A stretch of 64,000 bases of DNA from Venturia oleaginea (lineage: Eukaryota > Ascomycota > Dothideomycetes > Venturiales > Venturiaceae). Positions within the stretch are counted from its first letter, which is position 1. Each line of letters begins with the position of its first letter. Below the pieces are notes generated by a model. That model saw nothing but the letters and a program-made list of their open reading frames with translations. It had not been told where the DNA came from and made no database searches. This document shows, one piece after another, positions 1 through 10,485 of this stretch. The stretch covers positions 62,001 to 126,000 of the forward strand of contig JABMLP010000025.1 in assembly GCA_013176395.1 (NCBI GenBank). The letters run 5' to 3'. The position numbers and the translations under genes are program-made.

Positions 1-711
1 GACACCTCAGGCACATACACACTTCATTAATCTCCTCCGAATGGTGAACCTTGAGGCCGCAATCGAGGCCCTAAGCAAGCCCATTGACGCGGCAATCGAT
101 GGTAGAACCTCCTGAATTGCAATCAGTGTATCACGGAATCACTACCTTTCGTTCAATTTCAGTATGCTAGCCATTTGGCTATGTTTCATTCATTTCATAG
201 GCTCGGACCTCTACCATGTTGTCACATCTCTGCCAATCACCAGTCTCTTGGTACTTCATGTGCAGAATCAACACCTCAACGTGTCGTTTCTGAGAGGGTG
301 TGTTGCAATATGGCGGTAACACCAACGGTTTCAAAGTCGTTTCAAATCTGTTTGTTCTCACTCTTGTTTGCTCGGTATCTCTGCGGTGTCAGAACCTACG
401 TCAGTACACTCTCTTTGTATAGATAGCCCTCATTTTCCACTCAGTTCGAGGGTTATGCAGTCACTCATTGAATTCATACTTTGTGTTGTTCCACTTCAGA
501 TAATATCCTACGGATATATTAGTATCTAGGCCATATCTTTTAGAGGGTGAGAGGTAGTACATACGCAGCAGGGTCTGACTGTATTTTCAACATCAATAAA
601 TTCACATAGAACCTCACAGTGGTTCTAAGGCCTCCCACAGGAGTATTCCTATAATATCCTGTTAGCCTGAAAGTTTCCATATTTGAACTACAATAACCAG
701 GCGCCAAGAGC
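1..711. other. Left edge, no supported gene
   Basis: Only short overlapping open frames without domain-like content on either strand. I see no tRNA, no inverted repeat and no conserved protein segment. It may be 3' flank of the small secreted-protein candidate that follows on the minus strand. Confidence 0.5.
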
Positions 712-915
712 CTAGAAATGATTGGAGTAACGTACGATTGACATTAGCCCAACTTTCTTGCAAGTTCTGCATATTTCAAGGACCCACTTTCCTGGAGCAC
801 CTTGAGCACTTTCAGCACTAATGCTATTGGAAGACGATAGCTCCGGAAGAGCAGATGCAGTTACTTGCTGCAGGGCGGCAAGAATGACGGTTGAGAGGTA
901 GAGTAGTGAGCGCAT
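712..915 (-). CDS. Candidate small secreted protein (hypothetical)
   Basis: Not recognised as any family. The minus-strand frame opens with a convincing signal peptide: a basic residue after Met, a hydrophobic run (LLYLSTVILAALQQV) and an Ala-rich cleavage region near residue 21. A short Ser/Glu-rich mature part with a C-x2-C pair (CRTCKK) follows. A TATATAAT-like box lies on the minus strand at about 992-999, roughly 80 nt before the ATG at 915. The frame may be truncated by an unrecognised intron near the CRTCKK codons, so the true C-terminus is uncertain. It sits in gene-poor, repeat-rich DNA, where fungal effector candidates often lie. Chance ORF is the main alternative. Confidence 0.35.
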   Translation of the reverse strand: MRSLLYLSTVILAALQQVTASALPELSSSNSISAESAQGAPGKWVLEICRTCKKVGLMSIVRYSNHF

Positions 916-1324
916 ATTGAGAGTTGATTTGATTTTGGAAGTTTGGTTTAGGAGGTTTGAGCTTGGAAAGTTCCCTCGGGTCTATGTCAACATTATATAG
1001 AGAATCCAATTGAAGTCATAGGAAGCCAAGCTAAGAGGGCGATCGGACGATATTATCAAACATAGTGGTGGTCCCAAGATAATGAAAGATAAGCTTCGAA
1101 ATATGTTACGCCTAGGTCGAGGGGATTTAACTGGCTAAAACTAGAGTAACTCGTAGGCTTGTACCGTCCCTTTTGGCTCCTGATAACTTCAACTACTACA
1201 ATCTGTTGGATTAAACGTAGGTGGATCCTTCTTGTCCGATCCATGCTTCACAGCAAAAACACCCTTACGAAGATCTAGCCGCTATTAGACATTTATTACC
1301 ATAGTAGTAGATTCTGAGAGAATC

Positions 1325-1465
1325 ATCCTCGGTCCTACACGAGTCCTTAGCTACCAATGCATCGTTACCTTGGCGTAGATTAGAATTGCGGGCGTAACTC
1401 TCATTCAGTTAGTCAAAATCTAGAGAATGTCCACGTTGATGCACAAACCACACGTAGTATCTCGA
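1325..1465 (-). repeat. MITE-like element, partial copy (inverted)
   Basis: Read on the minus strand, this segment matches the outer end of the element at 25867-26180. It shares the terminal GTTGATGCACAA block, then the AGTC-rich stretch, then ATCTACGCCAAGG and TAGCTxAGGACT. The other terminus is not convincingly found upstream (about 1140-1250), so this is an incomplete or strongly diverged copy. No coding capacity. Confidence 0.5.
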
Positions 1466-2159
1466 TCTCGATCTCGATCGAGGGTTATAGAATTAGATCC
1501 TCGTGACACGCCCCCGCCCGATTTATATGGAATAATTAGGATCTACGAGGAGGGAATAGGGAGCATATATATTACTCGGAGCGGGCGACTTTTTGGCTAT
1601 TTTTGGGACCGTCTGAAACACAGATAGATCTACAACGTATTCAACGTACCATACCGTCGTGCATCAACCACCTTTACGCACCAGCTACCTTGCCGAAATT
1701 ATTTCAGCTTCTCTTCGCAAATATCCTCAGTCCTAAGAATCTAGATCACGCGTCTTTAAGGAAGAGAATCCGCGCCTCCCATAGATAGAACAGAGTCTTT
1801 AAATCTCCTAGCTCATAAATATACTTCTAATACGGAAAATACGTAGGGGAAAACTAAGAATTTACTGAGGGAAGCTGAGAAATTATTTCGGCGAGGGGCT
1901 TAGTACGTAACGATGGTTGGTGCAGCTAGCTGATGCGCAGTCGTATGGTACGTTGAATACTTTGCAGATTTATTTGGGTTTCAGACAAACCCCACAGTAG
2001 TAGTGCTGTACTACGTAGTAAGGTAATGGGCTGAAGCTTTGCCCACTTCCCGGCAATCCCGCGCGCCCCATAGCCAGCCCATACGATAGACCCTGACCCT
2101 CGAGCTCGTACCTCGCGAGTTCTCGAGCGCTAACGAGGGTCAGATCATATCTTGTGGCC

Positions 2160-3520
2160 CGACTACGCTCCACCCCAATCTCGTGCCTCCCGGAACGAAT
2201 GAATTTTGATATAATATTACATCAGAGTCAGAAAGTAGCTCCATGAACTCCTCGTGTATAGTATCGAGCATAGAACTGTCCAGTCCCAAATCCCTGATCA
2301 GTTCTTTATTGGACGTCTGTGGAGCTACACGACCGAGGTTGACTGCATTTACTCCCAAATCTGCGGTAGACTTCCAGATAAGGTGTTTCCAGGAAGATAA
2401 TGGCTTCGTCTGGGCTCGGCAGACTTCTGAATTGTGTAAAGCCTGTGTATTCAACGAGCGATGAACAAATTGTATCGTGGTTTGTGCATCAACGTGCAGA
2501 GGAGGGAGATTTTTTGACCGAGTGACTGGCCGACTGTAATGTCCGCAATTCTGATCTACGATGAGGTGATGCATTGACGGCTAAGGACTCGGATAGGACC
2601 GCTCAAGAGTCTTTTAAGATATACCAAGCCTTTTAAAAGGAGTTCTTACTATATTACTAGAGGGGTCGGAATTAGCTGATCTACGTGTTTTAGCTAGGCT
2701 TTGCTGTGGGGCAGAGCTCCCAGAATCACTCACTCAGTTACTCAAAGAGTCCCGCTCTTCTGCACGTTGATGCTCAAACCACAATACAAGAGACCCCTTG
2801 GAATTTCGACTTACATCTTTGACCAGGATTCCACCTAGACTGTGTGCAACAGATACGATCGGGAGTAAAGGACGATTACTATCAGTTGTGGATCTATATA
2901 GCCCTTAATATGGTGTACTTTTTTGTTGGGTTTTAGCGCTACATAACCGTCGGGCCGCTGTTAATCCTCAAGGAGTCCTGGTTGCTTGGAGATTGCCTAA
3001 ATACGGAGTACACTACTGCGAATACACTTGTTAGTACCTCAAGACTGACAATAGTGGTTGCGGATATACGCCCTACCACTTCAACGTGTGGATCAAAATT
3101 GTACAGGGCCCTACCCTGTCTAATAACTCTAAAGAAGCACAGAGGCCGAAAACCAGATAAGGGATTGCTTATGATGAAGACCAATACCTCGTTCTTAATT
3201 TCTCGCTCCAAGTGGTTGCAAAAATCGCGAGCATGTCCTTTCACACTGTTCGTGTTGTTGTCTCGAAACGCATTGCCAACGACGCCGACGTCATATCCGA
3301 AGGTCCAAATTTTAGCTCGAGGTATGTCCTCAACCACAAAATCCCTGGCCAGAAGACTGGCAATGAAGTTGATGCTTCCTCGGGTAGCGCATTGGTTTTT
3401 CTCGGGCTGGAGACTTCTGAATCTAGCGCGCAGGCCTCCTCTTTTTACCTTCCTTCGATGTGCTCTCTTCCACTTTGGAAGCTTCCCACGACTGGCGCGC
3501 GTGGCCCATCAAGCCGTGAA
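2160..3520 (-). pseudogene. Decayed alpha/beta-hydrolase (SERAC1/DUF676-like) gene
   Basis: Fragments in several minus-strand frames follow the order seen in fungal SERAC1/NACHT-associated hydrolases. First comes FIHGLMGHARQSW (about 3460-3510), the HG motif after strand 1. Next are IPRAKIWTFGYDVGVV and HARDFCNHL (3130-3340). Then come SNKELIRDLGLDSSMLDTIHEEF-type residues (about 2250-2340), matching the region after the catalytic core. Frameshifts, a damaged nucleophile region (expected HSLGG reads as NPLSG) and an inserted MITE-like element at 2468-2791 show it is dead. Such proteins are often linked to fungal NLR-like genes; no NACHT segment is visible here. Confidence 0.6.
2468..2791. repeat. 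MITE-like element, complete copy
   Basis: About 320 bp with imperfect terminal inverted repeats of some 50 nt. The left end reads TTGTATCGTGGTTTGTGCAT; the reverse complement of the right end reads CTTGTATTGTGGTTTGAGCA; both continue into CAACGTGCAGA. The interior is non-coding and matches the element at 25867-26180 over blocks such as AGGTGATGxATT and GATCxACGTGTTT. It separates two halves of the hydrolase pseudogene, so it probably inserted there. The target duplication is not certain. Confidence 0.7.
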
Positions 3521-4129
3521 TAAAAATGACACTGTCTGGCTAGCTAGTATGCCAGTCTTAAGCTGAATAATTCAACAGGGAGGACAGACAAGCTCGACAA
3601 GCAAATAGGAAGTGGCATCTAGCAAGCAGATAGCTAGACAAACTCCGTAGCTAAGTAAAATATCCCCAAACTGCCTTCGCTTTGTCGGGCACAAGGCGTC
3701 GTCCTCTTTATACACATGGTAGAGGTTACTCTGGTTTCTATTCCGCATAAAACTCGACGAGTTCTCAACAATGTAGTAGCCATCCCCCGTAAAGGATACC
3801 CGCATATGCACATGTCTGCAGGTCAATGTCAATTGCGGATCTTCGGTAAAAATCATCCCATTTTCAACATCAGCTCGGTTTACCTTACGCAATTGAGCCC
3901 TTCTATTCTATCCTTTGGCGGCGGAGGACGGGCAGATGATCGACCTCGCGGGTTGTAGGCTTTCGGCTTCAATGTAGATTGGCGGCCAGTTGAGGAGATG
4001 TGAGGTTTGCGAGGTCGAAAAGTTTGGTGGATGAGGATGACAGACATCTGATAAACAGACAACTCGGGATGTTTCGGAGATTGCAGTGCAATCTCCGAAG
4101 ATACACGCTCCCACTACTTCCTACAACCA
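3521..4129. other. No clear gene; possible remnant frame
   Basis: A minus-strand frame at 3572-3892 (106 codons) has a C-terminal segment, FGDILLSYGVCLAICLLDA, that faintly recalls the small helical region of fungal DUF7580/HeLo-type proteins. It would fit the accessory graveyard around it, but the resemblance is too weak for a gene call. Nothing else is visible. Confidence 0.25.
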
Positions 4130-4272
4130 CACACACACACATACACACACACTCTCTCTGTCCCTCCCTCTCTCTCTCTCTGTCCCTCCCTCTCTCTCTC
4201 TCTGTCCCTCCCTCTCTCTCTCTCTGTCCCTCCCTCTCTCTCTCTCTGTCCCTTCCTCTCTCTCTCTCTGTC

Positions 4273-4328
<56 letters not shown>

Positions 4329-4410
4329 TCTCTCTCTCCCTCTCTCCCTCTCTCTCTCTCCCTCTCTCCCTCTCTCTCTCTCCCTCTCCCCCCCCCTCTC
4401 TCTCTCTCGT
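4130..4410. repeat. Pyrimidine minisatellite and (TC)n tract
   Basis: Starts with (AC)n, then about six copies of a 22-nt unit, GTCCCTCC followed by a CT run, between roughly 4155 and 4290. A pure (TC)n tract and CCCTCTC-type units reach 4410. The plus strand is almost entirely pyrimidine. Long frames through it on both strands (Leu/Ser-rich, Arg/Glu-rich) are artefacts of the repeat. Confidence 0.95.
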
Positions 4411-4412
4411 AG

Positions 4413-5398
4413 AATCACTCTTCCACGTACTCAAATATCCTCAACGTCTTTCGATGCCATTATATTAACCCAACACGAACCATTAATAGAAAATTCAAGG
4501 TTCTACGAACATCCCAAGTTTATGAGCGGAGTAGAGCTGAGGACTTATTATTACAGTAGAAGCTAACATCACTAATTCTTCCTCCTTTTTCTAGCCAGTC
4601 TCTAGGTCTCTAGGTCTATATACCTACCCCAACGCCCATCTCTTATCTCCACCCTACCACCACAACCCCTCCACCATCTCCAAAAAAACCAAGAATCCTC
4701 AACTCTCGATATCGCAATTGCATAGCTCCTACCTCGAACTCCACCATGGTTCAAGCTCAATTCTTGTATATCCAAATATCCATCCAGCACGGTCTCTTTC
4801 ATCCACCGTTCATATTCCAAACATTTTCTAAGCCTAATCCTCTACCTCTCCTCCGCAATGCAGTCCAATTTCATCAGCTAATAAAAGTTTGGATACTAAA
4901 GCTTACGTGGGCCACTTGCGTCCTCCCGTTTCGAACAAATAATCAGAAGACACTTCCTATCGCCGATGCCATACTAGAATCCTTACCTGTCTATGAGATA
5001 GCATCACCACCAGCAATATACACGTCGTAGATTGTAATCTCTATGGTAAATTCAACTGCTCGCCAAGCCTGTAAAGTTTGCCACACCGGAAAGTAAGTTA
5101 CGATCGCAAGGGTGCAAAATTATGACATTCGATTCGGCGTAGGAAGTGGTTTAATCGCACAGAGACCTCGATGTACCTGATTTCAATACCTCCAATAATA
5201 CACAAACAAGACCCAATCTACCCAAGAAACCCAGCCATCCATTCGCAGTACTCCAGTTCTTGTTCCAAAACCAGAAACTGTTCCACATGCCTATCAAGCC
5301 CAAGAGGGAAAAACACCCGCTATGCATACAACTTGAGGAAGTACAATAAAAAGACAGAGCCAGAGGATCGCACGGCTTGTATGCAAAATTCCGCCCGG
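4413..5398. other. Intergenic, no supported gene
   Basis: Short unconnected frames only, with no conserved segment, signal peptide or splice-joinable coding block found. It forms the 3' flank of the VPS9-domain gene. Confidence 0.5.
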
Positions 5399-7730
5399 CT
5401 ACGAACTTACTGCCTTACTCATTAACACTGCCAGTCTCTGATATTCTTTTAGCAGCTCCTCCACCTCTCCCAATTTCAGGTCCTTCGCATCTTTGCATTC
5501 CACAAAGCGCTTACTGGGCGGTGTTGCCTTTTTCAGCTCTTCTACCGCCGCTGTCGCCTTAATATCCGCCGCGGTCCGTGGAGGAGGCGATCCGGGTATC
5601 ATTGGCAGTGTACTTTCCGATGCTGATGTAGTCAGAGGTGTCGGTGAAGGTGGAGGATGTGCAGCAGCAGCTGGAGTGGTTCGACCGAAAAGTCCGCTCA
5701 TGCGAGAAAATTGGTTAAGAGGATTGATCGTATTGCCGAAATTTCGCATCGACTCCACGGCTGGATTGGAGTCCCTGGACAATAATTGAGGTGGAAGCAT
5801 TGAGGTCGGCGCAGGAGACGGCGTCGTCCTTGCCTCGAAAGCTACTCGCTTACTGCTGGCTCCTGATCTATTGCTGTCTACACTTCTTTCTCGGAGCGAT
5901 CTTCTACCGGCAAACAGCTCTGTGAGCTTATCTTCAGAAGCTGATTTTGAAAGTGGGTCGTCCACGACAGCTTCCCTCTCCGATGCAGGAGAACTCGTCA
6001 TTCCAACGCTCACATCATCGGCTTCTTCGGGTGGTGGTGTAGGTGTACTGACCAATTTCCTTGCATCCTCGAGTGTTTTGGGGAGCACGACTCCCTGACC
6101 ACTTTCATTGCTGCTCTGTTCTTGATGCTCTCGCATACGGCCAAAGAGAAATTTGAAGCTGCTCTCTAGCGTGCTGTTGATGGTGTCGAAAGCAGAATCC
6201 GCACTTTCAAGGACGGCGCCCCTGATTGAATCGCTCGCTTCGTTGATCTTGTTTGATTGCATTTGTATCAAATTACTCAATCGACGCTGCTGCTTCACTG
6301 GCGACGGAGGGGGTTTAGATGGATCCAAGGCAAGATTCTCCGTGGACCCAGTAGCCGGGTCGTCGGCTGGTGTGATACCGAGACTCATTGGTATCGAATC
6401 CGCTCGAGTAGTCGATGGATGCAAGTGTTTTTGTGGGCCCTGGGGACTTTCGTCAGCGCGGAGAGAAGGCAAATCAACGGTCTCTAAAAAGGATGAAGCG
6501 GCCTCCAGATTCACAAGACAGTAAGCTGCTTCTCCGTCCACCTTGCCGGCCGCACGAAAGCGCTGGATAAATTTCAGGTTGCTTATAACGTTGACATGTT
6601 CCGGCGGTGAAGTTATCAAAGCATAGATCAAGGTCGGAAGGATTTCGTCGGCAGACGATGAGGATGGGAATAGCTTAGAGAGTGTCTCCACGATACTCTT
6701 GTGTGCTGCGCTTAAATGCTGCAGCTTTCCGAGTGGGTAGATCTCGTCGTCCATGTCTTGGATATTCTTTCTTGCCCCAGCAAGCAAATCTTTGATGTAA
6801 TCCTGCTCGTCCACAGTCTTCTTCCGGATTTCATCAGGAATCTCATCAGCACCAGCCAGCAGTTCTTTCAAGCCGATGCCAACAAGAGACAATGCCGCTA
6901 TCCGTGAACGCAGTTTTTGGTCTCTTTCTTCGTCATCGGCACTTCGATGCCTGAAGAGCCGGGCATATAGACGCCCAACAACGGCCTTTTCAACAGCTTC
7001 TTCCAAAGCAACCTTTTTGAGTTCGAGTAATCTTCTAGCCTTCTTCCTATCTGCTATTTCAGTAGCGGAGAGCATCTGTTGATCCCCGCTGGCCTTTCGC
7101 GATGGGGTCTCTTTACGGACGGCAGACTTGGAGGAGCTGGAGGTTCGGGAGGCCACTGAGGGGGTGGGCGACTTCTCTCGCCGAGAAATCCGTGAGGATA
7201 GGGTGGCAATATGTGTAGCGATATGGGAGTCCGCTTTGATGTAGAAGTCCTGGAACATGTCGGATAAGGCATCGATGGACAGAGGAGTTGGATGGATTTT
7301 GGCGCTGAGTGATTCGAGGAACCTAGAGAGATGTATTAGCATAGATAGAGAGTGTCATGATGAGATCGATGTACCTGTCTGTCAAACTCCGTATCTCAAC
7401 AGGCAGCTCTTCGAATGTTTCAGGCGCCCTCAGAGTTGGACTGGTCACTTCGGTGGGACTTGCAACAATGGGCTCATCGTCCTCGGCGGTCGAGAAGATG
7501 TCTCTCTTCTCCGCAAGGGGATCATCTGCATTTGCTTGCACTCCATTTTGGTTGAATTGAATCTCTGGGACGGAGCCTTGGATAGTAGAAGCGCGAGCTC
7601 GGCTTGTCTCTGTCGGAGTACGCGGGGGACTGGATAGACGGCTGAAGGACTTCGAATTCTGAACCTTGGGGCGTGAAGAGACGTCCCAGGAAGCGTTTCT
7701 CTGCATACTAGCAAGTTGGGTAAATGACAT
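5399..7730 (-). CDS. VPS9-domain protein, putative Rab5-type GEF
   Basis: Two exons, 7730-7375 and 7322-5399, joined across a 52-nt intron (donor GTACAT, acceptor CTCTAG), give 759 aa. A VPS9-like core lies at about residues 250-400, including DEILPTLIYALITSPPEHV near residue 343 and the following helix with AAYCLVNLEAASSFLE. VPS9 domains activate Rab5/Vps21-class GTPases in endosome and vacuole traffic. The rest is Ser/Pro-rich and probably disordered, with a short helical C-terminus (LKEYQRLAVLMSKAV). The upstream start (MSFTQLAS) was chosen as the first in-frame ATG of the exon; the MQRNASW methionine eight codons downstream, or a short extra 5' exon near 7820, are alternatives. Muk1/Vps9-like; exact orthology not resolved. 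Confidence 0.8.
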
Positions 7731-8280
7731 TAGAATGAGACATTCTTGTTAGGAATTGGGGTTTATGATAGTTGTGAAGATGAAACTCAGTACCAGAGAG
7801 CATCGAGGACGACATGGGTCTGTACGGGACAAGACGCCTGATAGCACTAGCCGCTATTATTGAGCGTATCAGCGTATCTTACCGCCCTCCAATCATCAGC
7901 CTTGCCGGAAATATATGGCCTTCTTCATTGGTTCGGCATTGCTGGATCTGTTTTGAGAGATCGGATTGAGATGGATACTCGGATTGAGCGGGGAGATGAT
8001 ACGTGACGGTGTGTGTATGAAGCACATTAATAGTAGTATAATACCAGGAATATAACGCCCTCGATCAGAAGGAAGGAAGGCTGTAAATCATGGTATAATT
8101 CCGCTCTGCTCCCCGCAAACACGCTACCCTATTAGACGAAGCACCTGCAACACAACGCCTGGGTCTACTGCATCATCATCACCTAGACCTATTAGTATAT
8201 CCTCCTGAACAACAACCATATCCCGTTACTTACACGCTGCAAGTCTGTTATGTCTGTTACCTTTACCCCGATTTAGAGAC
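7731..8280. promoter_or_regulatory. Divergent promoter region, VPS9 gene / ATG15
   Basis: About 550 bp between two head-to-head genes. No strong TATA box stands out. It contains a possible minus-strand upstream mini-exon (ATGTCGTCCTCG near 7815) for the VPS9 gene. No other gene seen. Confidence 0.5.
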
Positions 8281-10213
8281 ATGCGATCGACTACAATCAC
8301 AGCACTCCTCTCTGTCGCGTTCAGCATCGCCACCGCCGAGTACATCTCAAACCAGGAGCCTCTACGCGCTCAAGCACTACCGCCTATATTCATACCAGGC
8401 GGGAATGATGGTCTGGACAATCCAGCCGTGACAGGGAGGGAACATGTCTTTGTAAGGGACAATAAATGCTTGCGTCTTGGGACCATATGGACTAATATTC
8501 GTACAGACCTTGAGGCAGATGTTCCACCATGGAACCCATAAATATCCAAATCTACACAGGAAACTAGATGTTTCAAAAGATGCCTCTATTTTTTCAACTT
8601 CTGGCGATTCATCATCGCTGGAGCCCGTCCCAAAGTTGTTCGCGCGATCACATACCATGAACATACAACGCCTAGCAGACAGGCGGCATGAGACCATAGA
8701 TGCTATCCTGGATGCGAAACGGGAAACGGGACAAACAGTTGCACTAGATTCATCAGCATGGACTGTTGATGAGGTCTACGGCCCAAATGTCACGGATAAG
8801 GAGACTGTTTTGAGCATGGCAAGAGTGGCGGCCAACGCCTATGTTACAGGGCGCGATAACTCGGAATGGCTTGACGTTGGTGGAGGATTCAATTACACAG
8901 AAGACTTTGGTTGGGAAAACGATGGTCTCAGGGGGCATATCTTTGCCGACACAGAGAATTCAACCATCGTCATTGGTCTGAAAGGAACATCGCCCGCCGT
9001 GTTTGATGGCTCGGATACCACCACGAATGACAAGATCAACGACAACCTCTTCTTCAGCTGCTGCTGTGGCCAAGGTGGACAGTTGACATGGCATCAAGTC
9101 TGCGATTGTCAAACGTCGGCATACAAGTGCAACTCCACCTGCGTAACGGAAGCACTGAGGAACAAGAACCGCTACTATTATGCGGCTCAAGAGATCTACA
9201 GAAACGTGACTGCGCTCTATCCTGAGGCCGACATCTGGTTAGTGGGCCATTCTTTGGGCGGTTCCACGAGTAGCCTTGTCGCCCTCACGTATGGATTGCC
9301 GGCCGTCACGTTCGAAGCGCCCGGTGAAGCCATGCCGGCTGCACGTCTTGGACTTCCTACACCTCCTGGATATCGCATTGGCTCACATCAAGAGCGACCG
9401 CAAACGGGCGGATGGCATTTTGGCCATACAGCAGATCCTATATATATGGGATCTTGCAATACTTTCACCTCGGTCTGTACCATTGCTGGGTATGCGATGC
9501 AGAGTCAGTGCCACACTGGCTATACTTGCAGCTACGATACCGTGGGCGATCTAGGCTGGCGAAGTAGCAGCAGTACGCATCGTATTGTCAGCGTCATCAA
9601 AGATGTCATTGAGAAATACGACGAGCCAGCGAAGTGCGAGCTCAGGGCAAACTGCACTGATTGCTATGCTTGGAAATATTTTGACAGCAACCACACAGAT
9701 ACAACGACTTCATCATCGACGAGTCTTGCAACGTCGACTGCTACCAGGACAGCCACATGCAAAACGCCTGGATGGTGGGGCTGCTTGGATGAAAGCACAT
9801 CGTCCAATCCCACATCCACTATAACGACAACCACGACTTCAACAGACGTCAGCACCACAACTACTACCACGACGACAACCTCCACCTGCCTGACACCAGG
9901 CTGGTTCGGCTGCAAGGACGCACCCGTTACATCGACAAGCGCCTCCTCTGTGACCATAACCGTCGCACCCACAACATCAACCACGGCACCTAGCACGACT
10001 TGCGAATCGCCGGGGTGGTGGGGTTGCAATGATCCCATCGAGACTTCAACACATGTACATTCGAGTACACAGACTATTACCAAGGTTATCACCACGGTGA
10101 CGACGAGTAGTAGTATTGTCGCGACTCCAACGCCTACACAAGCGCATTGCGTGAAGAGGGGCTGGTTTGGACGGTGTAAGGAGTGGGACTGGGACGACGG
10201 GGATGGGGAGTGA
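8281..10213 (+). CDS. ATG15: Putative vacuolar lipase ATG15
   Basis: Exons 8281-8451 and 8507-10213 (55-nt intron, GTAAGG...ACAG) give 625 aa. The N-terminus has a hydrophobic signal-anchor (residues 4-20). The join restores TLRQMFHHGT, a conserved Atg15 block. The lipase class 3 nucleophile motif GHSLGG is at residues 304-309 (Ser306), and the cysteine-rich block CCCGQGG...CDCQ and the AFEAPGE-like segment (TFEAPGEA) fit the family. Atg15 degrades autophagic and Cvt body membranes in the vacuole after multivesicular-body delivery. The C-terminus is a Thr-rich linker carrying four spaced C-x-x-x-GW(W/F)G motifs (TPGWWGC, TPGWFGC, SPGWWGC, KRGWFGRC). It is divergent from the VPS9 gene and convergent with the UFD1-like gene. 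Confidence 0.93.
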
Positions 10214-10485
10214 AAGCTGGATCTTTAGTCTGGGATTTTCTATGAGAAGTACATATTTCTTCTTGAATTCAGTGGCGTTTTCTGGATTATAAGGATATGA
10301 GCATTGTGCTTTGATTTGGCATGGATGCATTATGAGATGATGGCGTTTGTGGTTTGGGCATAGGGATATACCATCTCTCTTGTGAAACACATGTAGGTAT
10401 ATCAATTGAGATCTTCTCACAGATATCAATAGTGCACAATTTCATTGGATTTGACTTCGGTATATGCACATGCACATGCACTTGC

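Noticed and set aside
3572..3892. Possible DUF7580/HeLo-type remnant
   Set aside because: Only a short hydrophobic stretch resembles the family; kept as a note, not a gene.
4150..4290. Spaced repeats resembling a CRISPR array
   Set aside because: The 22-nt units are contiguous, with no unique spacers, and the genome is eukaryotic.
3969..4434. Long Arg/Glu-rich and Leu/Ser-rich open frames
   Set aside because: They are translations of the pyrimidine minisatellite and lack any independent coding signal.
9664..10095. Val-rich minus-strand frame
   Set aside because: Antisense of the Thr-rich ATG15 tail.
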